Shown here one piece after another: positions 38,595 to 46,820 of a stretch of DNA of 64,000 nt; within the stretch, counting starts at the first letter, position 1, and the number at the start of each line of letters is the position of its first letter. The position numbers were made by a program, and so were the translations under genes. The notes beneath the pieces were generated by a model. That model was not told where the DNA came from and did no database searches. It was given only the letters and a program-made list of their open reading frames with translations. The stretch is taken from the NCBI RefSeq assembly GCF_014489845.1, contig NZ_JABURY010000020.1, positions 1 through 64,000 on the forward strand, written 5' to 3'. The stretch is from Frischella japonica. GTDB taxonomy: Bacteria; Pseudomonadota; Gammaproteobacteria; Enterobacterales; Orbaceae.

Positions 38595-40340
38595 ATGCTT
38601 CAAGAACAAATTGATTTGCTGGAAATAATCACCATTAAACAAAATAGTAACCCTGAAATCAACACATTGTTTAAAGGGTTATTATATTCACCTTGGCAAT
38701 GCTCGAATAAATTAATCGATAAATATGTTACTAAATCATTAGCAAAAATAGTAAAACGATATAAACAGTCTGTGTTACATTTTGTTTTTAATACAACTAA
38801 ATTTAATTACTACCAAACTTATATTTGTGGAATTGATTTAGTGCTTAGTGATAGCAAAACAGGTGAAGAAGCAAATTTCTTAGCGCAATTAAATTTGTAC
38901 AAAGAAGTAATTTCGGAAGATCTCGAAAAAGCTAACCTTAACTTTGATGAATTATCATCACAAGGGCAAGGTACATTAGTCGGTTTGTATATTTATGCGA
39001 CCATCGCAGTATATGAGGTGGCGGGAATTATACAACCTATCGATAATTCAAAACACTTTCATCTCAAAATTAAAAAATGTTATTTAGATGCTTATTTAAT
39101 AAAACAGTTTAGAACTTTTTGCAATCAATATAGTTGTATATCAGATTATTTAACTCTCTATGAATTAACCAAGGATTTAGGACTATCTCAATTACAAAAA
39201 AATAGTGAACCATTGAAAAGTATTACTAACCATTTAGTCGATAAAACCTTATCCATTAATATCAAATATCTTGATACGCCGCTTTCTTATTCATTCCAAC
39301 AACTTTTTAATCGAGCCCAACTGTTAACTTTTTTAACTTGCTTTTTAGTTGTTCATTGTTCAACACCAAATAAAATCGAATTAAAACCAGTCAACATTCA
39401 TAATGTGGAAATTCTCAAAGCTGGGTTTAATCAAAATGAAATTGACAACTTAATTGCCGATATTGACAATAGAACAGGATTTTATAATACAGTATTAGAA
39501 AGAACGGAGGTGAATGATTGGCTTAACTTAAAAAATTTCAATCTTTACTACATGTTCAATATTCACGCCAAATCATTGTTAGATAAAGCGTTAAGAGCAC
39601 ATCAAAAATGGTTTGAAATTAACTATTTAATTCCTTATTTTCGCAAAGAGCTTGATCAAGAAAGATTTATCATTGGTCAAGGTTTCAAACGAACTAATAA
39701 ATATCAAAATAGGATCGCTAATTATGATGTCGATGTTGTTATATATGATAAAAAAACAGATCTTATTTATTTTTGTCAATTAAAACACACGGTAAATTTT
39801 CTAACAACTAACTTTAGAAATGAACTAAACACATTTAGTAGTGAAATCCTTGAAAAAGGCGTTAATCAGTTAACCGCACTAAGGAAAATTATCAATGATG
39901 ATTTAATCAAGCAGCAACTTATCACCGCATTTCAAAATACTCCTTTAACAAAATCATATATAAGAAAAAATGATTTCTCTAAAAATAGTCGTTTTATATT
40001 AATTCATAATATGCAAGATTTCGATCTTTGTACAAAAAATAGCATAACCTTGTATGAATGGAACACCTTGCGTAACCTACTGAAAGGGAGTTGCATTTTT
40101 ACAAAAATAGATAAAGATCACTATTATCGTGGTGAAAAAATAAAAGAATTGTCGATTGATTTGGCTGATCTAAATGCGGTAAAAGAACATAGCTATATGA
40201 ATAATAATATTAATTCGAGCTTCAAAATTAGTAAAGAATACCTTGAGTTATCAATATATAGCCATTCACAAACCGTCATTTTCAACAAAATAATTATAAA
40301 TAATATAAAATTAGATTGTATAGCTCCTTATTTTAATTAG
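38595..40340 (+). CDS. Unknown protein with nuclease-like motif, fourth gene of the second type I operon
   Basis: 581 aa, not recognised. The ATG directly follows the hsdS stop, so translation is coupled. Residues 1-330 are mainly helical with many aromatic residues. Near 350-400 the sequence RKELDQERFIIGQGF, then DVDVVIYDKK (about 378) and YFCQLKH (about 391-396) gives E, D and Q-x-K spaced like a PD-(D/E)XK nuclease with the QxK variant also seen in Mrr. That match is visual and unconfirmed. The rest is mixed. It ends just before a terminator, so it closes the operon. Possible roles: extra nuclease, anti-restriction regulator or independent defence gene; none is proven. Confidence 0.75.
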   Translation: MLQEQIDLLEIITIKQNSNPEINTLFKGLLYSPWQCSNKLIDKYVTKSLAKIVKRYKQSVLHFVFNTTKFNYYQTYICGIDLVLSDSKTGEEANFLAQLNLYKEVISEDLEKANLNFDELSSQGQGTLVGLYIYATIAVYEVAGIIQPIDNSKHFHLKIKKCYLDAYLIKQFRTFCNQYSCISDYLTLYELTKDLGLSQLQKNSEPLKSITNHLVDKTLSINIKYLDTPLSYSFQQLFNRAQLLTFLTCFLVVHCSTPNKIELKPVNIHNVEILKAGFNQNEIDNLIADIDNRTGFYNTVLERTEVNDWLNLKNFNLYYMFNIHAKSLLDKALRAHQKWFEINYLIPYFRKELDQERFIIGQGFKRTNKYQNRIANYDVDVVIYDKKTDLIYFCQLKHTVNFLTTNFRNELNTFSSEILEKGVNQLTALRKIINDDLIKQQLITAFQNTPLTKSYIRKNDFSKNSRFILIHNMQDFDLCTKNSITLYEWNTLRNLLKGSCIFTKIDKDHYYRGEKIKELSIDLADLNAVKEHSYMNNNINSSFKISKEYLELSIYSHSQTVIFNKIIINNIKLDCIAPYFN

Positions 40341-40437
40341 TTATCAATAAATTTATGACTAGATATTTTATATTTCAAGCAGGTATCTAAAAAATCCTTC
40401 CTTGCTGAAGGAAAATCAACGTCAAAACAGCAAAATT

Positions 40438-40467
40438 AAACTACACCAACCTAAGTCGGTGTAGTTT
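40438..40467. terminator. Bidirectional terminator between the hsd operon and rtcB
   Basis: Perfect 10-bp stem AAACTACACC / GGTGTAGTTT with a 10-base loop, followed by TTGA and, on the other side, preceded by A-rich bases that give T on the minus strand. It lies between convergent units (hsd operon on +, rtcB on -). A smaller hairpin TCCTTC / GAAGGA at 40395-40412 precedes it. Confidence 0.8.
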
Positions 40468-40478
40468 TGACTTTATGG

Positions 40479-41875
40479 CTATACTTTAAACGTAATCCAC
40501 GGTTTAAGTTTAACCACTGTTTGAATCAAACCGGCGTTTTGTTGTGCTTCAATCACTGGTGTGATCGGTTTGTAGGCTGTGGGCGCCTCTTCACGTAGCC
40601 GTTCTTCTTTTAAGGTAATACATTGCCATGGCAAGTTGACCTTATCATATTCGACTTTTTTGCTACGCATAGCTTGTCGTCTTTCTGCTCGACCTGCACC
40701 GTGTGAGCAAGACCATAACCAATCTGCATTACCTTTACCTACTGCCACATAAGAGTGATCACCCATCGAACCTGGGATTAAAGCTATCTGACCAGCATAA
40801 GCCGGCGTCGCTCCTTTACGATGAATATTCATCTCATGTTCAGGCAAAATAATATTGTGCGAAATATCGACCACAAGTTGACTATCATCTTGATGAAAAA
40901 TAGTTGAAAGCGATTTACGTATCAATTCGGTAATCACAATTCGATTAATCCAAGCATAACGCGCAGCAACGCCCATAGCTTGTAAATAGGCCTGTGCGTG
41001 ACTATCTGTTAAACCAAACAATCCTGATTTTGGTTGCTTTTCATTAGTCGGCCATAAAGCTTTTGCTTTATCTTGCCAACGCTGACCAATGTAAAAACCA
41101 ACATCACGCAATCCGGTGTGAATCATGACGACGACACTATTTTTTTCAAGACCTAATTGATAAGCTAAATGTCGATCGATAATATCATCAACAATTTGTA
41201 ACTCGACAAAATGGTTACCAGATCCGACAGTACCTAAACTCGCTGGGCGGATAATATCGCGCTTTTCAAAAAAGGCTTCAGGTGCATACTGACTATCTGC
41301 CTTAATTAAGTGATTACCCGATATTTTATTAAGCTCTGCGTGTAATCGTTCATAATTAACTGAATTCCATAAACCTTGCTGCGGTAACTCCGATAACCAT
41401 GCTGCAAGACCTTGATCGAATAATGCTTGAAAAGATTGCGGAGTAACAGGTACATCGCGTTCATCTTGCAATAACACACGTTTTAATTGAGCAATAATTG
41501 TCGATTTTGTTCACACACCTGATCAAAGCTTAAACCGGTGGTAAAAAGCCGCATACCGCAATTAATATCAGTACCAATTGCTTCAGGAATAATTAAATCC
41601 TGCGTAGTTGCAACAATACTACCAACAGGCGCAACCGCACCTGGATGAAAATCGGGTGTAGCACGAGCCATGCAAACTTTCCCTACACTATTAGGGACGT
41701 TCACTGATGCAAAGTTCAGAAGCTGTTCTACCGCTTTTTGCTCTAATGGCAATGGACTCGGTAACAAAATCTGAGCAGATGTATTTTCTTTATTTAAAGT
41801 ATAAATATCATTATTAAAATGACTTTCAATCCCAAGACGGGACAAACGTTTTTGTAAACGGGAAAATGTAGACAT
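40479..41875 (-). pseudogene. rtcB: RtcB-family RNA ligase, interrupted by a frameshift
   Basis: GTP-dependent RNA ligase family that seals 3'-phosphate ends. The N-terminal part (41483-41875) has KVCMARATPDFHPGAVAPVG and EAIGTDINCGMRLF, with the metal-binding Asp and Cys of the family. The C-terminal part (to 40479) has GTVGSGNHFVEL, MIHTGLRDVG and SHGAGRAERRQAM with the guanylylation-site histidine. The two are in different frames; reading resumes smoothly if one base is restored near 41480, giving the family's LKRVLLQDERDVP. So a one-base deletion, or a sequencing error, splits the gene. ATG 41875 has AGGTGG upstream. It belongs to the shorter class of RtcB homologues found outside the rtcA operon. 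Confidence 0.8.
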
Positions 41876-41889
41876 AATAGCCACCTAGA

Positions 41890-42061
41890 AAACAATAAAA
41901 AAGCGTCCCCTCAAATCGAGAAGATAATTACTGTTTTCCTGCAGCAGCAATTAGTAGCCAACGCCACTAATCACGAGCTTGACATCACCAAACAACAAAA
42001 TACCCAAGAGCTGGCGATCAAAAATGGGTTAAACAGCTTGATTTGCAATATCGACGGATAA
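41890..42061 (+). pseudogene. Unassigned coding remnant
   Basis: An open frame of about 55 codons ends in TAA at 42061 and reads LQQQLVANATNHELDITKQQ then LAIKNGLNSLICNIDG. Codon use is richer in G and C than the flanks. It has no start and runs against the rtcB promoter region, so it looks like the tail of a lost gene. No family is recognised. Confidence 0.25.
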
Positions 42062-42103
42062 AGTTGGTTTTCTATAGAAAAGCTAAGGGATTAATTTTAA
42101 TGA

Positions 42104-42250
42104 TTATAACCAACAAAAATTGAGGAACAATCCTCGATATATATAAGAATATAGAAAACAATAATCATTTTCTTTAATAAAATTCAACCATTCATCTAAA
42201 GATAAGTTTGTAGTATCTATAAACTCTTTATCTTTTAATTTTCCGTTCAT
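42104..42250 (-). CDS. Small hypothetical protein, 48 aa
   Basis: ATG at 42250 has an AAGGA ribosome site 6 bases upstream. The product begins MNGKLKDKEFIDTTNLSLDEW and is acidic at the start and aromatic at the end. It lies opposite to and upstream of the restriction gene at 42447. It may be a small real gene or the start of a truncated one; no family recognised. Confidence 0.4.
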   Translation of the reverse strand: MNGKLKDKEFIDTTNLSLDEWLNFIKENDYCFLYSYIYRGLFLNFCWL

Positions 42251-42446
42251 TTAATTCCTTATCAAAATTAATAGAAAAAAAGTTATTTTATATTAGTGTT
42301 ATAACTAAAAATATTCTAATTTATCTTTAAAACTATTATTAATAGTAGTAACAACTATCACTTTCTCAAAATATCATTTCTAATGCTTGTGCTTTGCCTT
42401 AGGTTATATTCGAGTATAATATTATATTTAATATGAGAGTTTTTGA

Positions 42447-43304
42447 ATGGAAACCAATTTAATAAAAGCTATTTTATACTTAGTAAAATCGCCAGTATCT
42501 CAAATACTGCAAATGAATAGTGGAAGAAATAGAATAAATAATCAAGGCAAAGGACTTGAAGAATTTATTATTGATCTCTTTTGTGGAACTGTTGGTGAAA
42601 TAGATGAACAACTACGTATTAGAAGACGAAATGAATTGTTTAGCTATCTAGGGAATCAAAATAATCCGCCTGATGCCATGATATATGCTGGTGATGCGAT
42701 CGAAATTAAAAAAATTGAAACTACAAATGCTGCTATTGCTCTAAATTCGTCTTATCCAAAGGCGAAATTATTTTCAAATAGCCCTATGCTTGTCAAATCT
42801 TGTGTTTCTTGTGAGGATTGGATTGAAAAAGATATGATTTATGCAATAGGTCAGATAAATAATCAGAATTTACTTCATTCCTTATGCTTTGTTTATGGCG
42901 TAGATTATGCAGCCAGTTTAGATATTTACGAAAGAATTAAATTAAAAATTAAACAAGGAATTCTAACCATAGAGGGTGTTGAATTTTCTGAAACAAAAGA
43001 ATTAGGTAGAGTAAATAAAGTGGACCCTTTGGGAATTACAAATTTAAGAATACGTGGAATGTGGCATATTGATAATCCTATTAAGGTATTTAATTATATT
43101 TATGAACCTCAAAAAAGTGCTTCTTTCAACATGATGGCACTAATTAATATTGAAAAATATTTAACATTTAGTGATGAAGATCGCAACGAATTAGAAAAAA
43201 ATGAAAAAGAATTAGAAAATCTAATGATAAAAGACGTAAAGATTAAATGTCCTGATAATCCAGCAAAACTTAAAGATGCTAAACTAATCACCTTTTTCTT
43301 ATAG
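42447..43304 (+). CDS. Type II restriction endonuclease, NgoPII-like
   Basis: 285 aa, about the size of R.NgoPII. It matches that family from memory: an early [36 protein letters not shown] (a D...ExK-type catalytic pair), [35 protein letters not shown] and [17 protein letters not shown].NgoPII cuts GGCC; that site for this enzyme is inferred. A TATAAT box lies at 42415-42420. The methyltransferase follows by 17 bases, so enzyme and protector are made together. No controller (C) gene is seen. Confidence 0.82.
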   Translation: METNLIKAILYLVKSPVSQILQMNSGRNRINNQGKGLEEFIIDLFCGTVGEIDEQLRIRRRNELFSYLGNQNNPPDAMIYAGDAIEIKKIETTNAAIALNSSYPKAKLFSNSPMLVKSCVSCEDWIEKDMIYAIGQINNQNLLHSLCFVYGVDYAASLDIYERIKLKIKQGILTIEGVEFSETKELGRVNKVDPLGITNLRIRGMWHIDNPIKVFNYIYEPQKSASFNMMALINIEKYLTFSDEDRNELEKNEKELENLMIKDVKIKCPDNPAKLKDAKLITFFL

Positions 43305-43321
43305 CCAAAAGAGTCGTATAT

Positions 43322-44317
43322 ATGAATATTATTTCTTTATTTTCGGGAGCCGGCGGACTTGATTTAGGTTTCAAAAATGCAGGTTTTCAAATAGTTGTTG
43401 CTAACGAATATGATAAATCCATTTGGGAAACTTATGAAAAAAACCACTCCACACCATTAATTAAAGGTGACATTCGAAATATAAACTCAGATATATTTTT
43501 AAAAAATACAAATAAAATTGATGGGATCATTGGCGGTCCACCATGTCAAAGTTGGTCTGAAGCTGGTGCACTAAGGGGAATTAGAGACGAAAGAGGAAAA
43601 TTATTTTTTGAATTTATTCGACTTTTAGAGGATTTGCAACCTAAATTTTTTGTTGCTGAAAATGTTTCTGGGATGATGTCAAAAAGACATTTAGAAGCCG
43701 TTCAAAATATAATTCATTTATTTGATCAAGCAGGATTAGGTTATGATGTTTCTATCCAAACATTAAATGCCTGTGATTACGGTGTTCCACAAGACCGAAA
43801 ACGTGTATTTTATGTTGGTTTTAGGAAAGATCTTGAAGTTAAATTTGAATTCCCAACACCTTTAAAAACAAAAGTATCATTGAAAGATTCTATTTTTGAT
43901 TTACAAAATTCTGCTGTTCCTGCATTAGAAAAAAATAAATCTCATGGGGATAAATTATCTATACTAAATCATGAATATTTTACGGGTGATTTTTCAACAA
44001 TCTTTATGTCTCGCAACAGAGTAAGGACATGGGATCAGCAGAGTTTTACTATTCAAGCTGGAGCTCGGCATGCACCTATCCATCCTCAAGCCCCGATTAT
44101 GATTAATGTCGGTAAAGATAAATTTCAATTTGTTGAAGGTAAGGAAAAATTATATCGACGATTGTCAGTTAGGGAGTGTGCAAGAATTCAAACTTTTCCT
44201 GATGATTTTAAATTTTATTATAACTCACTTGCTGATGCGTATAAAATGATTGGAAATGCTGTACCTGTAAAGTTAGCAGAAGCTGTAGCTAATCAAATTA
44301 AAGTATTTTTACGGTAA
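43322..44317 (+). CDS. DNA (cytosine-5)-methyltransferase, partner of the NgoPII-like enzyme
   Basis: 331 aa m5C methyltransferase. Motif [13 protein letters not shown] (5-16), motif [14 protein letters not shown] with catalytic Cys about 74, motif VI ENVSGMM (about 114), motif [21 protein letters not shown] and motif X near the end ([17 protein letters not shown]) are all present and in order. It protects the host from the preceding endonuclease. M.NgoPII and M.HaeIII (GGCC) are the closest types I recall, which fits the endonuclease assignment. Confidence 0.92.
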   Translation: MNIISLFSGAGGLDLGFKNAGFQIVVANEYDKSIWETYEKNHSTPLIKGDIRNINSDIFLKNTNKIDGIIGGPPCQSWSEAGALRGIRDERGKLFFEFIRLLEDLQPKFFVAENVSGMMSKRHLEAVQNIIHLFDQAGLGYDVSIQTLNACDYGVPQDRKRVFYVGFRKDLEVKFEFPTPLKTKVSLKDSIFDLQNSAVPALEKNKSHGDKLSILNHEYFTGDFSTIFMSRNRVRTWDQQSFTIQAGARHAPIHPQAPIMINVGKDKFQFVEGKEKLYRRLSVRECARIQTFPDDFKFYYNSLADAYKMIGNAVPVKLAEAVANQIKVFLR

Positions 44318-44394
44318 AAAAAAATTTTCTTAAATTCTGTGTTCTTTTAGTAACAATTCGAAATAACACAGAAAATAAGAATCTTTATCAAAAA

Positions 44395-44808
44395 TTAATT
44401 TATTGATATAACCCTCTCCACAGCCTTAATCCCCAAAATCTTAGCAATATCTTCAACCGAAACACCTTTATCCAACAAAGCATTAATCAATATTTTCTTT
44501 TCAGTCTCAGCTTTTCCTTTTATTTCTTTTGCTTTTTGTTGAGCTGTTTTAGTCTTATCCTTCTCCACCGCTAACTTCTATTTAGCAATCTGCTTTTCTT
44601 CTTTACGAATACGAACAACCACTTGATAAGCTGGGACGTATTTTAGGCTTTGTTCTAACTCGTCCATAAGTTTGGTACTGCGGAAGCTGATATAGGATTT
44701 TGGGGTGATGATTAGGTGGTAGATTTGGTTATCACGCAATAACACACGTTGCATAATGCTGTAGACATCATCCGTGCCTTCATCATGCTTGGTGAGTTTT
44801 ATATCCAT
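44395..44808 (-). pseudogene. Rpn-family (recombination-promoting nuclease/transposase) remnant
   Basis: An N-terminal piece (MDIKLTKHDE...) is followed by RSTKLMDELEQSLKYVPAYQ and, in the same frame beyond a TAG stop at 44578-44580, by VEKDKTKTAQQKAKE and LLDKGVSVEDIAKILGI. That tail is typical of Rpn/PD-(D/E)XK transposase-like proteins with a C-terminal repeat. The catalytic middle appears deleted. Family assignment is from memory. Confidence 0.5.
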
Positions 44809-45458
44809 CTTATCGCCTTGTAAAATCAGTTAAAAAATAATGTAGCCTATTCTGTTTCGGATGGCCTGTTATTAAATAAACAATTCCGCAAGCTGACTTT
44901 TTGGGCTGTATTTTTGTTACAATTATTCAGAAGTCTATACCGTTTTAATTATTAATTAAGATTCTTGTAAATCAAAACAGATAATACAAGTTGATAAATA
45001 ATATTTTATGTAATTGATTCATTTAGTCACTAGTCTAAACATCACCAAATTATTATATTGCTTAAGGTTGCAATAACAATAGTTCTACCATCCCATGAGA
45101 ATCCATAGCAAAAAACATAGCCAGAAAAAATTCTGGTAATAGTAAGTTTGAAAATGTTCAATAAGAACTGATTTTTCATTAGGGAACAAATAAATATTAT
45201 TTTTTAGACATAAAATAATTTACGAATTAGATAGTTAACGTATTGTGACTCTATTGACTTACTGCTAAAGCGCATATTGTGATGATTTCCAGCAATCTGG
45301 TGTCTAGCATGAAGAAGGTTTGTTATAAAAGCGACCAAGTAAACGGAAAATCGCCCACAGTTAAACTTTTTTAACAGTCAAAATCAAACAAACTACTTTG
45401 AGTACAAGTCGAAGTTGGCACGTATATGCCAACTTGAAAACAATTTAACTATGGAGAT
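44809..45458. other. Gap between Rpn remnant and marR
   Basis: 650 bases without a supportable gene. A 9-bp hairpin lies at its right end (45412-45435). The remainder is AT-rich; possible debris of the decayed Rpn gene or another element. Confidence 0.35.
45412..45435 (-). terminator. Hairpin after marR
   Basis: Perfect 9-bp inverted repeat AAGTTGGCA / TGCCAACTT with a 6-base loop, 23 bases past the marR stop. The T-run on the minus strand is poor, so the strength as a terminator is uncertain. Confidence 0.5.
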
Positions 45459-45911
45459 TTAAAGAAGTTTTTTGAATAATGCAATCAAGGATAAATTCTT
45501 TTCTCCTAGTCGCATAAAAAATTTCTTATCTGTCTCTTCAACAACTAACGTTGCCTTAGCCGCAATGTTTAGGCCTGCTTTTGTTACTGAAATCGCTTTG
45601 GCTCGGGTATCTTGTGGGTGAGGAATACGCTCAAAATATCCCGCTTTTTCAAGCACACGAACAACCTGAGAAGTCGTCATTGGATCACTACCGGTTAATT
45701 GTGATAACCGAGCTTGTGTCAGTGGCTCCTTTTCATAAAACCAACTAGCTACAGCTAAAACAACAAATTGTGTGTGTGTCAGTCCAATGTGTTGCAAAGC
45801 ATTTCGCTGTTCCCTTTGCCAACTATTTGACACTCTCCATAGCAAAAAACCAGGGCTGTCATATGGTCCTTCAAAACAACTTGGTAAAGGCTTGTTAGAT
45901 TTAGATGACAT
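45459..45911 (-). CDS. MarR-family transcriptional regulator
   Basis: 150 aa, the normal MarR size. The winged helix is at about 45-115 (LTQARLSQLTGSDPMTTSQVVRVLEKAGYFER, then HPQDTRAKAISVTKAGL wing), flanked by dimerisation helices. It is the second gene of an operon with an SRPBCC protein (4 bases between). Two palindromes over the operon promoter suit autorepression by this protein. The ligand is unknown. Confidence 0.88.
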   Translation of the reverse strand: MSSKSNKPLPSCFEGPYDSPGFLLWRVSNSWQREQRNALQHIGLTHTQFVVLAVASWFYEKEPLTQARLSQLTGSDPMTTSQVVRVLEKAGYFERIPHPQDTRAKAISVTKAGLNIAAKATLVVEETDKKFFMRLGEKNLSLIALFKKLL

Positions 45912-45915
45912 ACAA

Positions 45916-46344
45916 TCAAACCATCTTATCAGCTAGATATTTTGCTAAACCAGCCATCACATGTGGAAAGTCTGAGCTAATACCTTCTCCGAAAGCCTGC
46001 GCATCGGGACCTTGTGTATGAATAGCGTAGATAAATTTGCTCTGACCTGGGTTCACTACTTCTATCCGATGTTCGACTCGGACCCGTGTTTCACCTATTA
46101 AGGTTTCGTCAATAAAATGTATTTCTTCAGCTACATCAACAAGCTGACTACGGACGATCTCACCATCAGGAAGTTCCATTGAAAACCATGTTCCTGACAC
46201 AAATGGCCCTTCAATCTTGATTGATTTTACCCCTGGATTCCACTGTTTCCAGTTAGCAGTATCGACAAATACCTGCCAAATTTGTTCCGGCGTATTATTG
46301 ACATTTAACTCAAAAGATTTACTCCAAACGTTATTTTTATTCAT
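45916..46344 (-). CDS. SRPBCC (polyketide cyclase/Bet v 1-like) domain protein
   Basis: About 142 aa from ATG 46344, which has GGAAC upstream; a longer start at 46377 is possible. It shows the helix-grip pattern: NTPEQIWQVFVDTANWKQWNPGVK, then FVSGTWFSM and the late helix GISSDFPHVMAGLAKYLADKM. Such proteins bind hydrophobic ligands in a cavity. It is transcribed with the downstream MarR regulator from a promoter with two operator-like palindromes, which suggests stress or ligand response. Confidence 0.8.
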   Translation of the reverse strand: MNKNNVWSKSFELNVNNTPEQIWQVFVDTANWKQWNPGVKSIKIEGPFVSGTWFSMELPDGEIVRSQLVDVAEEIHFIDETLIGETRVRVEHRIEVVNPGQSKFIYAIHTQGPDAQAFGEGISSDFPHVMAGLAKYLADKMV

Positions 46345-46394
46345 AGAATGTTCCGATATTATTATATGTAAGTGCAAATATTATATGTGCGCTT

Positions 46395-46422
46395 ATAATA
46401 TCACTATTAGTACTAATTTCAA
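46395..46422 (-). promoter_or_regulatory. Promoter of the SRPBCC-marR operon
   Basis: On the minus strand TTGAAA (46417-46422), a 16-base spacer and TATTAT (46395-46400). The left operator sits in the spacer and the right operator just upstream of the -35 box. Confidence 0.6.
46406..46417. promoter_or_regulatory. MarR-type operator 1
   Basis: Perfect 12-base palindrome ATTAGTACTAAT inside the promoter spacer. Binding here would block RNA polymerase. Confidence 0.55.
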
Positions 46423-46424
46423 GT

Positions 46425-46436
46425 ATCAGTACTGAT
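46425..46436. promoter_or_regulatory. MarR-type operator 2
   Basis: Perfect 12-base palindrome ATCAGTACTGAT, 19 bases centre-to-centre from operator 1, sharing the core AGTACT. The matched pair upstream of a MarR operon supports autoregulation. Confidence 0.55.
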
Positions 46437-46725
46437 TAAAGATTATTTTAATTTTTCTGAATAATGATCTTACTTATCATCTGATTAGGGTGGTGCTTTC
46501 TTTTAAAGTTATTATTTTCTCGAATCTTCAACCTCGTTTTGTGCTAAATAATATTACGATTCAGGGCATGGAGAATATGCTGACTCACTATTTGAGTAGA
46601 AAAATAAACTAGCTAAAATCTAATTATTGATGATAATAATCTCATCTGAAAGGGAATTTTTAACATCCACAACGAAATACAACAAAAAATGATTTAAATA
46701 AAAAATAACCCACCTCCCTTCTTGT

Positions 46726-46767
46726 TTAACCGGAACTAAAAACGCCTCTTATTTTAGTTCCGGTTAA
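46726..46767 (-). terminator. Long-stem terminator of the PTS operon
   Basis: 16-bp perfect stem TTAACCGGAACTAAAA / TTTTAGTTCCGGTTAA with a 10-base loop, 54 bases past the PTS stop. The A/T base of the stem supplies T-rich ends on either strand, so it may serve both directions. Confidence 0.75.
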
Positions 46768-46820
46768 CTATTTACTGTATCGTGTAATACATTTTCATTG
46801 ACTTAATTGCTTAACATTAT

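Larger units (their letters stand above)
46345..46820. other. Gap between SRPBCC operon and PTS operon
   Basis: About 475 bases. It contains the SRPBCC-marR promoter with two palindromes (46395-46436), no credible gene, and the large terminator of the PTS operon at 46726-46767. Confidence 0.45.
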
